From Planctomycetota bacterium (GTDB lineage Bacteria; Planctomycetota; UBA1135; UBA2386), in assembly GCA_028281765.1 (NCBI GenBank), contig JANQJF010000075.1:62001-126000 (forward strand): DNA of 64,000 nt, written 5' to 3'. Shown here one piece after another: positions 1-8,465 of this stretch (position 1 is the stretch's first letter; each line of letters begins with the position of its first letter). A program made the position numbers and the translations under genes. Under the pieces are notes generated by a model. It was given only the letters and a program-made list of their open reading frames with translations, ran no database searches and was not told where the DNA came from.

Positions 1-343
1 CGGGGTGCACGATCGACTTGTAGACGATGCGGAAGCGAACGCCCTTGGGCGCGAAATCGCGGTAGACCGTCTCCAGACCGGGGACGTTGCGCAGGAACGG
101 CACTCAAGTGAGGCAGCCGAACACGAGCACCGTCGTGTGGCCTCTGTCGTCGCGGAGCGCGAACGGCTTGCCCTCGGCGGTGAAGCCGGACGCGTCGGGG
201 AGGGTTGCGCCGACGAGTGGGGGTTGCGTCAAGTGACGGGCGTTCATCCGCTCGGTGAACGTCGTCTGCGCGGCGGCGGCGGCGACGGTGGCGATACCGG
301 TGAAAGCCTGGAGGACGGCGGCGTGCATGCCGAGATGAGACAC
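1..343 (-). CDS. Redoxin/deiodinase-like selenoprotein, 3' end outside window
   Basis: This is a thioredoxin-fold redoxin with the look of the bacterial iodothyronine-deiodinase-like group. The N-terminal part has the redoxin pattern VGATLP, an 'aegkpfaLrd' stretch and a beta strand ending in VFGCLT. A UGA at 104-106 then interrupts the frame. The same frame continues open to the window edge and reads VPFLRNVPGLETVYRDFAP and RFRIVYKSIVHP, which matches the strand after the active site in this family, where FGSCTUPPF is followed by a VYIxEAHP-type strand. Read with UGA as Sec, the motif is C-L-T-U, a CxxU redox pair with Sec at about residue 80. The start is GTG at 343 or ATG at 328; neither has a clear ribosome binding site. 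The gene lies 17 bp after the sulfatase, so it is probably in the same transcript. A nonsense mutation is the main alternative. Confidence 0.8.
68..86 (-). promoter_or_regulatory. Candidate bacterial SECIS hairpin
   Basis: On the minus-strand RNA this 19-nt segment folds as a 4-bp stem (CGUC with GACG), a C/A mismatch, then a 2-bp stem (CC with GG) and an apical loop GGUCU. The loop begins 25 nt after the UGA, within the usual spacing of bacterial SECIS elements. The loop sequence equals the GGUCU in the E. coli fdhF SECIS loop as I recall it. The stem is short, so this is strong in position and loop but not proven. Confidence 0.6.
104..106 (-). other. In-frame UGA, probable selenocysteine codon
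   Basis: The TGA sits exactly where redoxin and deiodinase relatives place Cys or Sec, three residues after a Cys (CLTU). Thirty-four codons downstream, up to the window edge, contain no stop and keep family-like sequence. A candidate SECIS hairpin follows. Confidence 0.75.
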
Positions 344-360
344 GAAGCACGTGAGATTGG

Positions 361-3135
361 CTACCGCTGCACGTCCGCCAGCGCCGCCTGCGCGCTTTCG
401 ACGACGTCGCGATTCGGCGAGTCGAGCAGCGCGCGGAGTGTGCTGCGCACGGCCTCCGTGTTCACGCGGATCATGCCGAGCGCGGTCGCGAGCGATCGTT
501 GTCCTTCCGCGTCGGCCGTGTCGATGACCGCGAGGATCGCCGGCACCGCTTCCGCCGCGGCGGGTCCGATAGCCGCGAGAGCGCGACCGGTCGGGGCGAG
601 CGGCAGCTGACCGAGGACGCGCGCGAGGGTCGGGACTGCGGGCTTGGCGCGCGGCCCGAGTCTCTCCAGCAGCGGGACGACATGCGCGCGCGCGTCCTCG
701 TCGTCGAGCAGTTCGGTCAGGACCGGCAGGATGCGAAGCACGGCGTCGCCGCCGAACTGAGCTTCGGTTCCGAGGCCCTGCAGGAACATCAGCGCGATCG
801 CGCGGTCCGAGCCGCGAAGGACGGACGTGACCTCGGTGATCGTCGCGTCGTCGTTCGGCGCGACGCGGATCAACGCGGATACGGCGACGAGGCGTTCCTG
901 GCCCGCGCGATCCCGCGCGAACGCGAGGATCTCGGACGCGGCACTCGCGTTTGCCGTGCTGCCTGCGCCGATCGTCAGAAGAGCGGTGAGGCGATGCCTC
1001 GGATCCTCGGAGCGGAGGCGTTCCAGCAGCGCGGGCAACGCCGCGGGGCCGATCGCGCCGAGCGCGTTGGAGACTGCGCGTGCGACCGTGGGGTCCGGAT
1101 CTTCGAGGTGCTCGAGCAGCGGCTCGACCGCGGACCCGCCCGCGACCCCGAGTGAGCCGAGCTGTTCCGCGGCTGCCGCGCGCACTCCGGAATCGTCATC
1201 GCCGAGGTCGCGGATCCGCGCCGCGATCCACTGCGCGTCGACGGTGACGCCGGAATCGCGATCCCACATGCGATTGATGTCGAGCAGCGCGCGCTTCCAC
1301 TCCAGGAAGTCGACGAACTCCGATCGATCCAGCGCAGCTCCATCCGGCGCTCCGCGCGTATCGCCGAGCGTGAACCGATCGATCCCGACACCGATCTCCC
1401 CGTCACTCCAAGCGACGAACGCGCTGCGGCTCGTCGATCCGGCGACCGCGCGACCCGCGGGCGTCTCGAAGACGCTGTGTCCCTCGAAGTGGTTGCGCAC
1501 GTTGATGCCGCAGAGGTGCAGCACGGTCGGCGCGAAGTCGAGCTGCGTGTGGAGTCCCGAGTGTCTACCGCGCATGCGATGGATCGGGTTCCAGACCACG
1601 AACGGGATCTCGTCGAACACGCGGTGGTAGACGTCGTCCTCGGGCAGCCGCACGGCGCGGTACTCGGTCCCCGGCACCATCGCGTGGTCGGACAGGATCA
1701 CGACGATCGTGTTCTCGGCATAGCTCGATGTCCGGAACCACTCCCAGAACTCGCCGAACGCGAGGTCCGAATTGTGGACCGCGTTGAGGATCAGCGACTC
1801 GCCGTCCCGATAGGGCACTGCGCCTGGCGTCGGCGTGTACGGCGGGTGCGCGTTCATCGTCTTGACCGAGAAGAAGAACGGCTCCGGGTAGTCGCCGCGC
1901 GCGATCGCGCGCTGCATGAACCGGAACATCTGCCGATCGGACAGGCCCCATCCCGCGGCCTTCTCACCGAGGTCACGCTCGACGGTCGGGCGTCCGATAA
2001 CTCGATCGAACCCGAACCGGCGCAACACGTCACCGACGCGCATGACCGAGTTCTTGACCGGGTGGAGGTACGTCGTGTCGTAGCCGTGCTCGCCCAGGAT
2101 CCGCGGCAGTGCGTTCCAGCGCTGCTTGCTCGCGTCGTCCCAGTGCACCGAGTCGAGGAGCGACAGGTGGGAGGCAAACGAACTCGCGATCCCGGCCATC
2201 GTCGGAGTCGCGGAGTTGTAGAAACCGCCGAGCGTCCAGCCCTCCTCCGCGACCGCGTCGAGTGTCGGCGTCAGCCCGGCGAACTTCTTCGGAGCGTAGG
2301 TGGACGTGATCGCCGCGGAGAACGCCTCGAAGAAGATCGCGATCACGTTCGGCTTCTTCTCGGCCGAGCCGATTCGCTCGTAGCCGAGAGCGTCGAGCTC
2401 ACGCTCGTACACGCGGTCGCGAATGAACGCGAATTCCGAAGAGTCGTCGAGTGGCATGCCGAGCGACTGCGCGACTCGGCGGCGTGCGGCCGTGACTCGG
2501 AGGTCGTAGTTCGTGTTCTTCGCGTCCCCGGCTTCGAGGTAGAGGAACGGCAGCGTGACTTCGGGCCAGGCACGGTGGTCCGACCAACGTGCGTCATCGG
2601 ACGGCGAGCCGGACAGGAGACCGCCGATCCCCAGAATGAGTGCGACCACCGCGGGCGCGGTGGCCACGCTGTGCGCGCGACGAAATCCGGGTCGCAGCGC
2701 GATCCAGCCAACACACGCGATCATGCCGACGGAAACCACGCTCGCGATCCCTATCGCGAGCTTGTGGGTGTCGGTCAGCGGCACGTCGAGCAAGTCGCCG
2801 TGTGCGTGCTCGACGAACATCAGGTCGAGGTGCCAGCCGCCGCCGGCGTAGTAGCCGAAGTCGACGGTGCGCACGGTCGCGACGTAGGCGACCAGCGCAG
2901 CCCATACGATCGTGAGCAGCGCGCGCACCGGCTTGGCGGATTGCGCGCACAAGGACGCGCACACGACGAATACGAGCGACCAGATCGCCGCGTCGATCAG
3001 GCCGTGGACCGCGAGGATCCACAGCGTGTCGCGACTCCACAGCGGCTGCTCCTGGCCGAACAGCCCCCAATGCCACACCACGCTCGACGCGATTGCGAGC
3101 GCGCCGAACGCGAAGTGTGGACGGGACGACGTCAC
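361..3135 (-). CDS. LTA-synthase-type membrane sulfatase with C-terminal HEAT repeats
   Basis: The protein has about 924 residues and a GTG start whose GTGA overlaps the upstream S46 gene. Residues 1-215 hold about five hydrophobic membrane segments. Residues 260-600 form an alkaline-phosphatase-fold sulfatase of the lipoteichoic-acid-synthase type. NVIAIFFEAF supplies the metal-binding Glu, the NSATPTMAGI stretch the likely Thr nucleophile, and LSDHAM the Asp-His metal pair. Residues 660-924 are HEAT-like helical repeats with LG(S/A)LG and AVPTLARVL patterns. LTA synthases normally lack such a tail. The reaction is probably transfer or hydrolysis of a phosphoglycerol or similar phospho-headgroup outside the membrane. 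A Gram-negative-type planctomycete would not be expected to make lipoteichoic acid, so the natural substrate is unknown. Confidence 0.8.
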   Translation of the reverse strand: MTSSRPHFAFGALAIASSVVWHWGLFGQEQPLWSRDTLWILAVHGLIDAAIWSLVFVVCASLCAQSAKPVRALLTIVWAALVAYVATVRTVDFGYYAGGGWHLDLMFVEHAHGDLLDVPLTDTHKLAIGIASVVSVGMIACVGWIALRPGFRRAHSVATAPAVVALILGIGGLLSGSPSDDARWSDHRAWPEVTLPFLYLEAGDAKNTNYDLRVTAARRRVAQSLGMPLDDSSEFAFIRDRVYERELDALGYERIGSAEKKPNVIAIFFEAFSAAITSTYAPKKFAGLTPTLDAVAEEGWTLGGFYNSATPTMAGIASSFASHLSLLDSVHWDDASKQRWNALPRILGEHGYDTTYLHPVKNSVMRVGDVLRRFGFDRVIGRPTVERDLGEKAAGWGLSDRQMFRFMQRAIARGDYPEPFFFSVKTMNAHPPYTPTPGAVPYRDGESLILNAVHNSDLAFGEFWEWFRTSSYAENTIVVILSDHAMVPGTEYRAVRLPEDDVYHRVFDEIPFVVWNPIHRMRGRHSGLHTQLDFAPTVLHLCGINVRNHFEGHSVFETPAGRAVAGSTSRSAFVAWSDGEIGVGIDRFTLGDTRGAPDGAALDRSEFVDFLEWKRALLDINRMWDRDSGVTVDAQWIAARIRDLGDDDSGVRAAAAEQLGSLGVAGGSAVEPLLEHLEDPDPTVARAVSNALGAIGPAALPALLERLRSEDPRHRLTALLTIGAGSTANASAASEILAFARDRAGQERLVAVSALIRVAPNDDATITEVTSVLRGSDRAIALMFLQGLGTEAQFGGDAVLRILPVLTELLDDEDARAHVVPLLERLGPRAKPAVPTLARVLGQLPLAPTGRALAAIGPAAAEAVPAILAVIDTADAEGQRSLATALGMIRVNTEAVRSTLRALLDSPNRDVVESAQAALADVQR

Positions 3136-5129
3136 TGCGACGAGGACGTCAGTTCTTGGACGATGCGGTCGGCGTCGTAGATCTTCTTCAGCGATTCCAT
3201 GATCGCGTCGACGTGCACCGACACCGAGCGCGGGATGTCACCGCGGTAGAGGTAGCGGTTGGGCAGCATCTCGATGTTGCCGTCGAACACGAGGCCGACG
3301 ACCTCGAGGTCTTTGTTGACGAGCGGACTGCCGGAGTTGCCGCCGATGATGTCGTTCGTGCTCACGAGATCGACAGCGCGCGACATGTCGACCTTGTCCT
3401 TCCGGTCCAGCCAGATCTGCGGCAGGTCGAACGGGTACTTGTTGTCGAACTCGTGCGCGCGCGCGTAGAGGCCGTAGAAGGTCGTGCGGAATGGCGCCTT
3501 GGTGCCGTTGAACGGGTAGCCCGACACGATGCCGTCGCTGAATCGCAGCGTCAGGGTCGCGTCCGGGCTGACCTTGTTGCCGTAGACGGCGTGCAGCGCC
3601 TGGCCGACGCGTGCGCCTTGGGCTTCTTCGACCGCGGTCAGCTCTTCGTCGATCGCCGCGTTGGTCTGCATCAGCGGCCGGAGTCCGCGCGCCATGACGA
3701 GAGCGACGTCGTCGTTGTTTTGGATCGCGTCATCGCCGCCGTCGAACAGCTCACGGATGTACGCGGGGTCGTTCAACTTGCTCGATTCGAGCGCGCTCGC
3801 GAGGGCTTCCGGCTCCAGGTCGCCGAAGCACTTCGCGTCTTCCTTCGACAGCCACTGGCGCGCGCGCGTGACGTGGTCGACGAAGTCGGCGCGCTGCAGC
3901 TTGCTGATCTCGCCGCCGGCGCTCGACATCGCGCGTTCTTTGTCACCGCGGAGCACGCGCATCGCGACCGCGAGGACCGGGTGGCCGCCGGTCGTCTGGA
4001 AGCGGCGCTTCGGCTCGAACTGCGCACGCACGGACGTGACTTCCTCGATGCGACGCCACGTGCCACCGAACTTCTCCTTCGCCTTCTCGTCGGCTTCGAC
4101 GCGACGTTGGAACGCCTGCTCGGCCTGCCGCTTCTGCGCCATCAGGCTGTCGTCCTTCAGTCCGGCGAGGTAGCCGGTGTAGGCCTTCTGCGCGTTCTCG
4201 AACGAGAGGATCTCGGTCTGGAGATCCTTCTTCAGCTCGGGGTGCTTCTTGGCGAGGTTCTTGCGCGTCGCGAGGCGGTTGTCGATCAGCTGGTTCACGA
4301 TCGGGTGCCAGACGTCGCGCATGTACTCGAGCTGCGCGTAGGTGAGCAGGCGCTTGGTCGTGCCCGGGTTGCCGGTGACGAACACGAGGTCGTTCTCGAG
4401 GATCTGGCCGGTGCACCACTTGAAGTAGTGGGCGGACGTGTCGACCGGCTTGTCGTTCTCGTAGGCACGGCAGAACGTGAAGTCGATGCCGTAGCGTGGA
4501 TACGTAAAGTTGTCCGGGTCACCGCCGAAGTGCGCGGTCTGCAGGTGTGGCGCGCAGACGAGTCGGATGTCGTCGTAGATCTTGTAGACGTAGAGCTGGA
4601 ACACCGCGCCTTGAAAGAGCTTCACGACCTGCGGGTTCGTGCCTTCCTTGCGGACCGACTCGAGAATCTTGCGCTCGTTCTGCGCGCGCTTCTGCGAGAT
4701 GGTGTCGTCGTTGTCGGTCGGCTCGACGCCGTAGTTCATCCGCTCCGTGACGTCTTCCATCGAGACGAGCTGCTGCACCGTCAGGCCGTGTAGCTTGACC
4801 TCGTCTTCCATGGCCTTTGCGTAGAAGCCGTTGTTGAGCCAGTCCTCTTCACCCGACGCCTTGGCGATGTCGCCACGTGCGCAGTGGTGGTTGGTCATGA
4901 TCAGGCCCTTCGGCGACACGAAGGACGACGAGCAGCCGCCGCCGAACTTGATCGACGCGAGGCGCAGCGAGTCGAGCCACTCCTGCGTCGGCTTGAAGCC
5001 GTACTCCTTCTCGAGGTACGCGAGAGGTGGGTTCTCGAAGGTCCACATCTTGCCGAGCTCGAGGTTTTCTTGCGCGGGGAGTGCGCAAACGAGGGCGAGG
5101 GATGCGGAGAGGAAGTGGATCAATCTCAT
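3132..5129 (-). CDS. S46-family dipeptidyl peptidase (DPP7/DPP11 type), exported
   Basis: The chosen start, ATG 5129, gives 665 residues with a signal peptide of about 20 residues ending ALPAQ. Its ATGA overlaps the stop of the GNAT-aminotransferase gene. The catalytic His lies in TNHHC at about residue 81 and the nucleophile Ser in GNSGSP at about residue 599, the chymotrypsin-like pair of family S46. The residue in FDGN (about 617) is Gly. In the characterised enzymes Gly at this place marks DPP7-like preference for hydrophobic P1, whereas Arg marks the acid-specific DPP11. It should release dipeptides from the N-termini of peptides in the periplasm. The open frame runs upstream to 5471, but that part overlaps the neighbouring gene in another frame and was not used. 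Confidence 0.9.
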   Translation of the reverse strand: MRLIHFLSASLALVCALPAQENLELGKMWTFENPPLAYLEKEYGFKPTQEWLDSLRLASIKFGGGCSSSFVSPKGLIMTNHHCARGDIAKASGEEDWLNNGFYAKAMEDEVKLHGLTVQQLVSMEDVTERMNYGVEPTDNDDTISQKRAQNERKILESVRKEGTNPQVVKLFQGAVFQLYVYKIYDDIRLVCAPHLQTAHFGGDPDNFTYPRYGIDFTFCRAYENDKPVDTSAHYFKWCTGQILENDLVFVTGNPGTTKRLLTYAQLEYMRDVWHPIVNQLIDNRLATRKNLAKKHPELKKDLQTEILSFENAQKAYTGYLAGLKDDSLMAQKRQAEQAFQRRVEADEKAKEKFGGTWRRIEEVTSVRAQFEPKRRFQTTGGHPVLAVAMRVLRGDKERAMSSAGGEISKLQRADFVDHVTRARQWLSKEDAKCFGDLEPEALASALESSKLNDPAYIRELFDGGDDAIQNNDDVALVMARGLRPLMQTNAAIDEELTAVEEAQGARVGQALHAVYGNKVSPDATLTLRFSDGIVSGYPFNGTKAPFRTTFYGLYARAHEFDNKYPFDLPQIWLDRKDKVDMSRAVDLVSTNDIIGGNSGSPLVNKDLEVVGLVFDGNIEMLPNRYLYRGDIPRSVSVHVDAIMESLKKIYDADRIVQELTSSSQ

Positions 5130-6799
5130 CGGGTCGCTCGGTGGGTCTGGGTGGGACGCGGAAGGATAGCGGTCGGGCGAGTGGAGCGCATCGAGGACGA
5201 TGCCGGCCGTCGCAGTTCCCGGCGCAGAACCGCCAAGAATTCCACGAGGTCGCCCCGCCGGGTGTCTCCCATGATGCAGAGCTGGATCCAATTGCGTTCC
5301 AGCAGGTATCCGCTCTCGAAGCTCAGGAGGAAGCCCGCGTCGCGGAGTCGATCGCCGAGCGTGCGGGACGACACGGAGTCGGGCGGCTCCATCGAGATGA
5401 CCGCCGGGCTCGACAGCGTGTCCGGGAGGAGCATGCGCATGCCGGACGCGTGAAGCTTCGGACGGATCCACTCGGCGAGGTTGCGGGTATCGGCGAACAC
5501 GTCACGCGCGTGGAACCGTTCGATCGCCGCGTCGAGCGCGAACAGCAGGTTGCTCGACTGCGTGAACGGCACGCCGCCACACTCGATGTGGTAGCCGAGG
5601 TCGAGGTAGCGCGGCAGTCGATCGGGACGCGAGCGAGCCGTGCCGTCGTGGAGCACGATTCCGATGCCGGGATAGGAGCCGAGACCCTTGCCGCTCGCTG
5701 CGGTCGCCAGATGAGCGAGCGAGAGATCGACAGGAACACAGCCGACCGCGCTGACCGCATCGACGCACATGGCGATCCCGCGTTCGGCGCAGATCCTTGC
5801 GATGGCGTCGATGTCGTTCGCCATTCCGGTCGACGTTTCGCACGCGGTGAACCACAACCACCGGGTGTTCGGTCGGGAGTCGAGGAACTGACCGAGCACG
5901 CGGGGGTCGATCGGCGCACCCCACGTCAGTCGCCAAGCGGCGTGGTCGAGATCGAACCGCTGCGCGTGGTCGAGCAATCGCTCGCCGAACTCGCCGTTGG
6001 AGATCACGACGCCCGGCGCGTCGAGCAGCGAGATCTGCGCGGCGACGACGTCGTTCGCGAGAGTTCCGGATCCGAGGAACAACGAAGCGGTGCGAGCACC
6101 GGTCATACGGCACAGCGCGGCTTCGACGCGCTGGCGCCGCTCGTGGTAGACCTCCGCCCGGTGGGAGATCGGCGCTGCCGCGAACGCGGCGCGCACGGTC
6201 TCGGCGATGGCGACCGGGCCGGGCAACAGGCTGACCGGCTCGTCGCGTTTGCGGCGGGTCAAGATCGCTTCGCCACGGTCGACGAAGTCCTCGAGCGTGA
6301 GGCACATCGGCTGGTACTGCGCGTCTGCGCTGCCGACGAGTGAACCGAACGGTTTGAAACCGAGGTGTGCGTAGAGACGCGTTTGCCGCACCGTGCCCGA
6401 TGCCACGGTCGCGTCGTAGCCGCGCTCCAACCCGAGGCTGACGACGAGCTCGATCAACCCCGCGAATACGCGTCCCGTCCGGTACTCCGGTTCGATCGCG
6501 AGCAGCCGGAGCTCACAGAGCGATCGGCCGTTCGGGATGTAGTCGTCGACCGATCCGAGCTTCTCGTCGAGTGAGAACGGCCGCTGATCGCGCATCGCGA
6601 TCATCCCGACGACACGGGATTCGTCGACGGCGATCACATACGTGTTCTGGTCGTGGAAACGGTCGACTAGTCGGCCTTCCGGATCGTGGTCGTGCTGCGG
6701 GATCTCCTCGACGAACGTTCGATGGTTGAGTCGGAAGATCTGCTCGAACTCCTCGGGTTCGGTCGCGATCTTGAACGTCAGCTGCGTTCGTGGTCTCAA
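5126..6799 (-). CDS. GNAT (FeeM-like) acyltransferase fused to class V aminotransferase
   Basis: The preferred start is TTG 6799, because the TTGA overlaps the PlsY stop and everything upstream in this frame is PlsY in another register. This gives 557 residues. Residues 1-175 are an acyltransferase of the FeeM / autoinducer-synthase-like GNAT group: FRLNHRTFVEEIP, a RxVDRFHDQNTYVIAV strand, and LRLLAIEPEYRTG as the acyl-donor loop region. Residues 190-540 are a PLP fold-type I class V aminotransferase. The PLP Lys is in SGKGLGSYPG (about residue 371), with CVDAVSAVG before it supplying the Asp. Domains of the first kind N-acylate amino acids from acyl-ACP. A plausible reading is transamination to an amine that is then N-acylated, but the substrates are unknown. 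FabD-like and PlsY neighbours support an acyl or lipid role. Confidence 0.8.
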   Translation of the reverse strand: MRPRTQLTFKIATEPEEFEQIFRLNHRTFVEEIPQHDHDPEGRLVDRFHDQNTYVIAVDESRVVGMIAMRDQRPFSLDEKLGSVDDYIPNGRSLCELRLLAIEPEYRTGRVFAGLIELVVSLGLERGYDATVASGTVRQTRLYAHLGFKPFGSLVGSADAQYQPMCLTLEDFVDRGEAILTRRKRDEPVSLLPGPVAIAETVRAAFAAAPISHRAEVYHERRQRVEAALCRMTGARTASLFLGSGTLANDVVAAQISLLDAPGVVISNGEFGERLLDHAQRFDLDHAAWRLTWGAPIDPRVLGQFLDSRPNTRWLWFTACETSTGMANDIDAIARICAERGIAMCVDAVSAVGCVPVDLSLAHLATAASGKGLGSYPGIGIVLHDGTARSRPDRLPRYLDLGYHIECGGVPFTQSSNLLFALDAAIERFHARDVFADTRNLAEWIRPKLHASGMRMLLPDTLSSPAVISMEPPDSVSSRTLGDRLRDAGFLLSFESGYLLERNWIQLCIMGDTRRGDLVEFLAVLRRELRRPASSSMRSTRPTAILPRPTQTHRATR

Positions 6800-7389
6800 G
6801 TGGCGCTCCGGAGATCTCGAGTCAGCGCGAGGACGTTGGCACGATGAGAATAGGCGAGGATGACCGCGAGCGCGGTCGTGCCGAGCACGTCGGCTTGTGG
6901 CGCGTCCAGCCACAGAAGTCCGATCGGCGTACCGACGATCCCGATCAGCCCTGCGACTGCGAATCGGCGCAGCGGTAGCCACGCGATCACGCCGAGTGCC
7001 GCGACGATCAAGAGTGCACGCGGATCGTGGACCACCATCGCACCGAGCCACGTCGCCGCGCCCTTGCCGCCGCGCCCACGCAGCTGTGCCGGCCACACGT
7101 GCCCCGCGACGACCGCGAGGATGCAGAGCCAAGTGCCAAACGAGGCGAGCGACATCGACGCCGCGATGCCGACCGCGATCGCGCCCTTCGCCGTGTCCCC
7201 GAGCACGGTGAGCACGAACCCGCTACGACCGAGCCGGCGCCCGACGTTCGTCGCGCCGGTCACGCCGCTGCCCGAATCGCGCACGTCTTCGCCGGTCTTG
7301 GCACGTACGAGGTAGTAGCCGATGTTGACGCAGCCGAGCGAGTAGCTCGCTGCGGTCGATGCGATCACGGCTGTCGACAGGTCCGGCAT
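6796..7389 (-). CDS. plsY: PlsY-family glycerol-3-phosphate acyltransferase
   Basis: The protein is 197 residues, the usual PlsY length, with about five membrane segments. Motif 1 appears as GSGVTGATNVGRRLG and motif 2 as GHVWP followed by RGGKGAATWLG. Motif 3 is weak (SHRANVLALTRD, lacking the usual GxE). The family transfers an acyl group from acyl-phosphate to glycerol-3-phosphate at the inner membrane. The Asn normal in motif 1 (SGNxGATN) is replaced by Val, so it may be a specialised paralogue. It is coupled to the GNAT-aminotransferase by a TTGA overlap and lies 65 bp after the FabD-like gene, which fits a dedicated lipid pathway. Confidence 0.85.
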   Translation of the reverse strand: MPDLSTAVIASTAASYSLGCVNIGYYLVRAKTGEDVRDSGSGVTGATNVGRRLGRSGFVLTVLGDTAKGAIAVGIAASMSLASFGTWLCILAVVAGHVWPAQLRGRGGKGAATWLGAMVVHDPRALLIVAALGVIAWLPLRRFAVAGLIGIVGTPIGLLWLDAPQADVLGTTALAVILAYSHRANVLALTRDLRSAT

Positions 7390-7454
7390 GGTCAGGCGCG
7401 CACCGTAGCTTAGCGCGAAGGCATGGCCTGAGCGCTACTCGACTCGGCCGAGTT

Positions 7455-8465
7455 CTAACACTCGGCTCGCACCAGCTCGCGTCCGAACAACTCGGCCTTG
7501 TCGCGGATGCCGCGGAAGCCCTCGGCCAGCACGACGTGCCCAACGGGCGCGCGCAGCGACGTGCCGGGCCCCGCGCACAGCAACACATCCGGATTGAACT
7601 CGCGAATCGCGGTGCGCACCGACGCCGTGAAGTCGTACGTGGTCAGCACCTGCGTGGTCGTCGTGTAGTGCAGCAGCTCGGCCGGGTCGGCCGCCCACGG
7701 CGAGTGCACGTTGCCGCGGCCGTCGATCAAGTGCACCGCCGGATGGCGGAACGGCAGGTTCGCGAGTTCTTGGCTCGCGCGTTCGGCGACCTGCCCGCAC
7801 AGGGCGGTATGGAACGGACCGTGGCCCGCTAGCTGGAACGGGAACGATCGTTCGCCCGAGTCGACCTTCGGCAGCCCCTGGAGCAGCGCCTGCACGCCCT
7901 GCGTCGTGCCCGCGAGCACTTCGTGACCCCCGAGTCGAATCGAGCGGGCGACGAACCAGTCGTCGCCGCGTGACGCGACGGTCGCGAGCGCGCGATCCGT
8001 AGCGGCGATCAGATCCGGATCCGGGCGCCACTCGGAGTCAATCGTCGTCGTGAGCAGCTGCGCGCCCTCGGCCCGCTGCTGCAGTCGAGCCATCGTCGAT
8101 ACGAGCCGCCATCCGTCCGCGGCCGACAGTGCGCCGGATGCGGGAAGAGCCGTGTACCAGCCGAGCGAGTTGCCCGCGATCGCGACGATCTCGAAGTCGT
8201 CGCGCAGCGCCTCGAGGTGCGCCATCGTCGAGAAGTAGATCAGTTCGGCGGCGTTCGTTCCGTCGAGATGGAGGCCGGGGCGAAAGCGCTCCGCGGCGTC
8301 CAGCTCGCTGATCGTCGGGCGATTGGCCGTGACACGCGCGGCGTCGGCGATCGTCAGGGCGTCGCGCACTTCGCCCTCGCGGAGATGGCGGCCGATGAAG
8401 CCGAGCTCATCGCGGCCGTAGCTGCCGCGGCCCGGGCAGAACAACACGGCGACTTGCTTGCTCAC
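7455..8465 (-). CDS. FabD-like ACP S-acyltransferase
   Basis: The start is GTG 8465, whose GTGA overlaps the stop of the E1 gene, giving 336 residues. The nucleophile elbow is GNSLG (Ser at about residue 100; the common form is GHSLG), and GHGPFHTAL carries the catalytic His. The N-terminus VAVLFCPGRGSY corresponds to the usual FPGQGSQ of malonyl-CoA:ACP transacylases. The protein should load an acyl or malonyl group onto an acyl carrier protein in the cytoplasm. The family is found both in fatty-acid synthesis and as a trans-acting acyltransferase in polyketide and lipid clusters. The altered motifs and its place among E1, PlsY and GNAT genes suggest a specialised rather than housekeeping copy. 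Confidence 0.8.
   Translation of the reverse strand: MSKQVAVLFCPGRGSYGRDELGFIGRHLREGEVRDALTIADAARVTANRPTISELDAAERFRPGLHLDGTNAAELIYFSTMAHLEALRDDFEIVAIAGNSLGWYTALPASGALSAADGWRLVSTMARLQQRAEGAQLLTTTIDSEWRPDPDLIAATDRALATVASRGDDWFVARSIRLGGHEVLAGTTQGVQALLQGLPKVDSGERSFPFQLAGHGPFHTALCGQVAERASQELANLPFRHPAVHLIDGRGNVHSPWAADPAELLHYTTTTQVLTTYDFTASVRTAIREFNPDVLLCAGPGTSLRAPVGHVVLAEGFRGIRDKAELFGRELVRAEC

Noticed and set aside
1477..3180. 567-codon open frame on the plus strand
   Set aside because: It is antisense to the sulfatase gene, whose domains and catalytic motifs are clear. High GC leaves few stops in the opposite frame, and the translation is Arg/Val/Asp-rich without domain motifs.
3093..4793. 566-codon open frame on the plus strand
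   Set aside because: Antisense shadow of the S46 peptidase gene, which has signal peptide and catalytic motifs.
5130..5471. N-terminal extension of the S46 peptidase
   Set aside because: The extension overlaps the aminotransferase gene in another frame. ATG 5129 gives a clean signal peptide and an ATGA coupling.
6800..7132. N-terminal extension of the GNAT-aminotransferase
   Set aside because: The region codes for PlsY in another frame; the extension is Arg-rich and has no homology-like pattern. TTG 6799 overlaps the PlsY stop.
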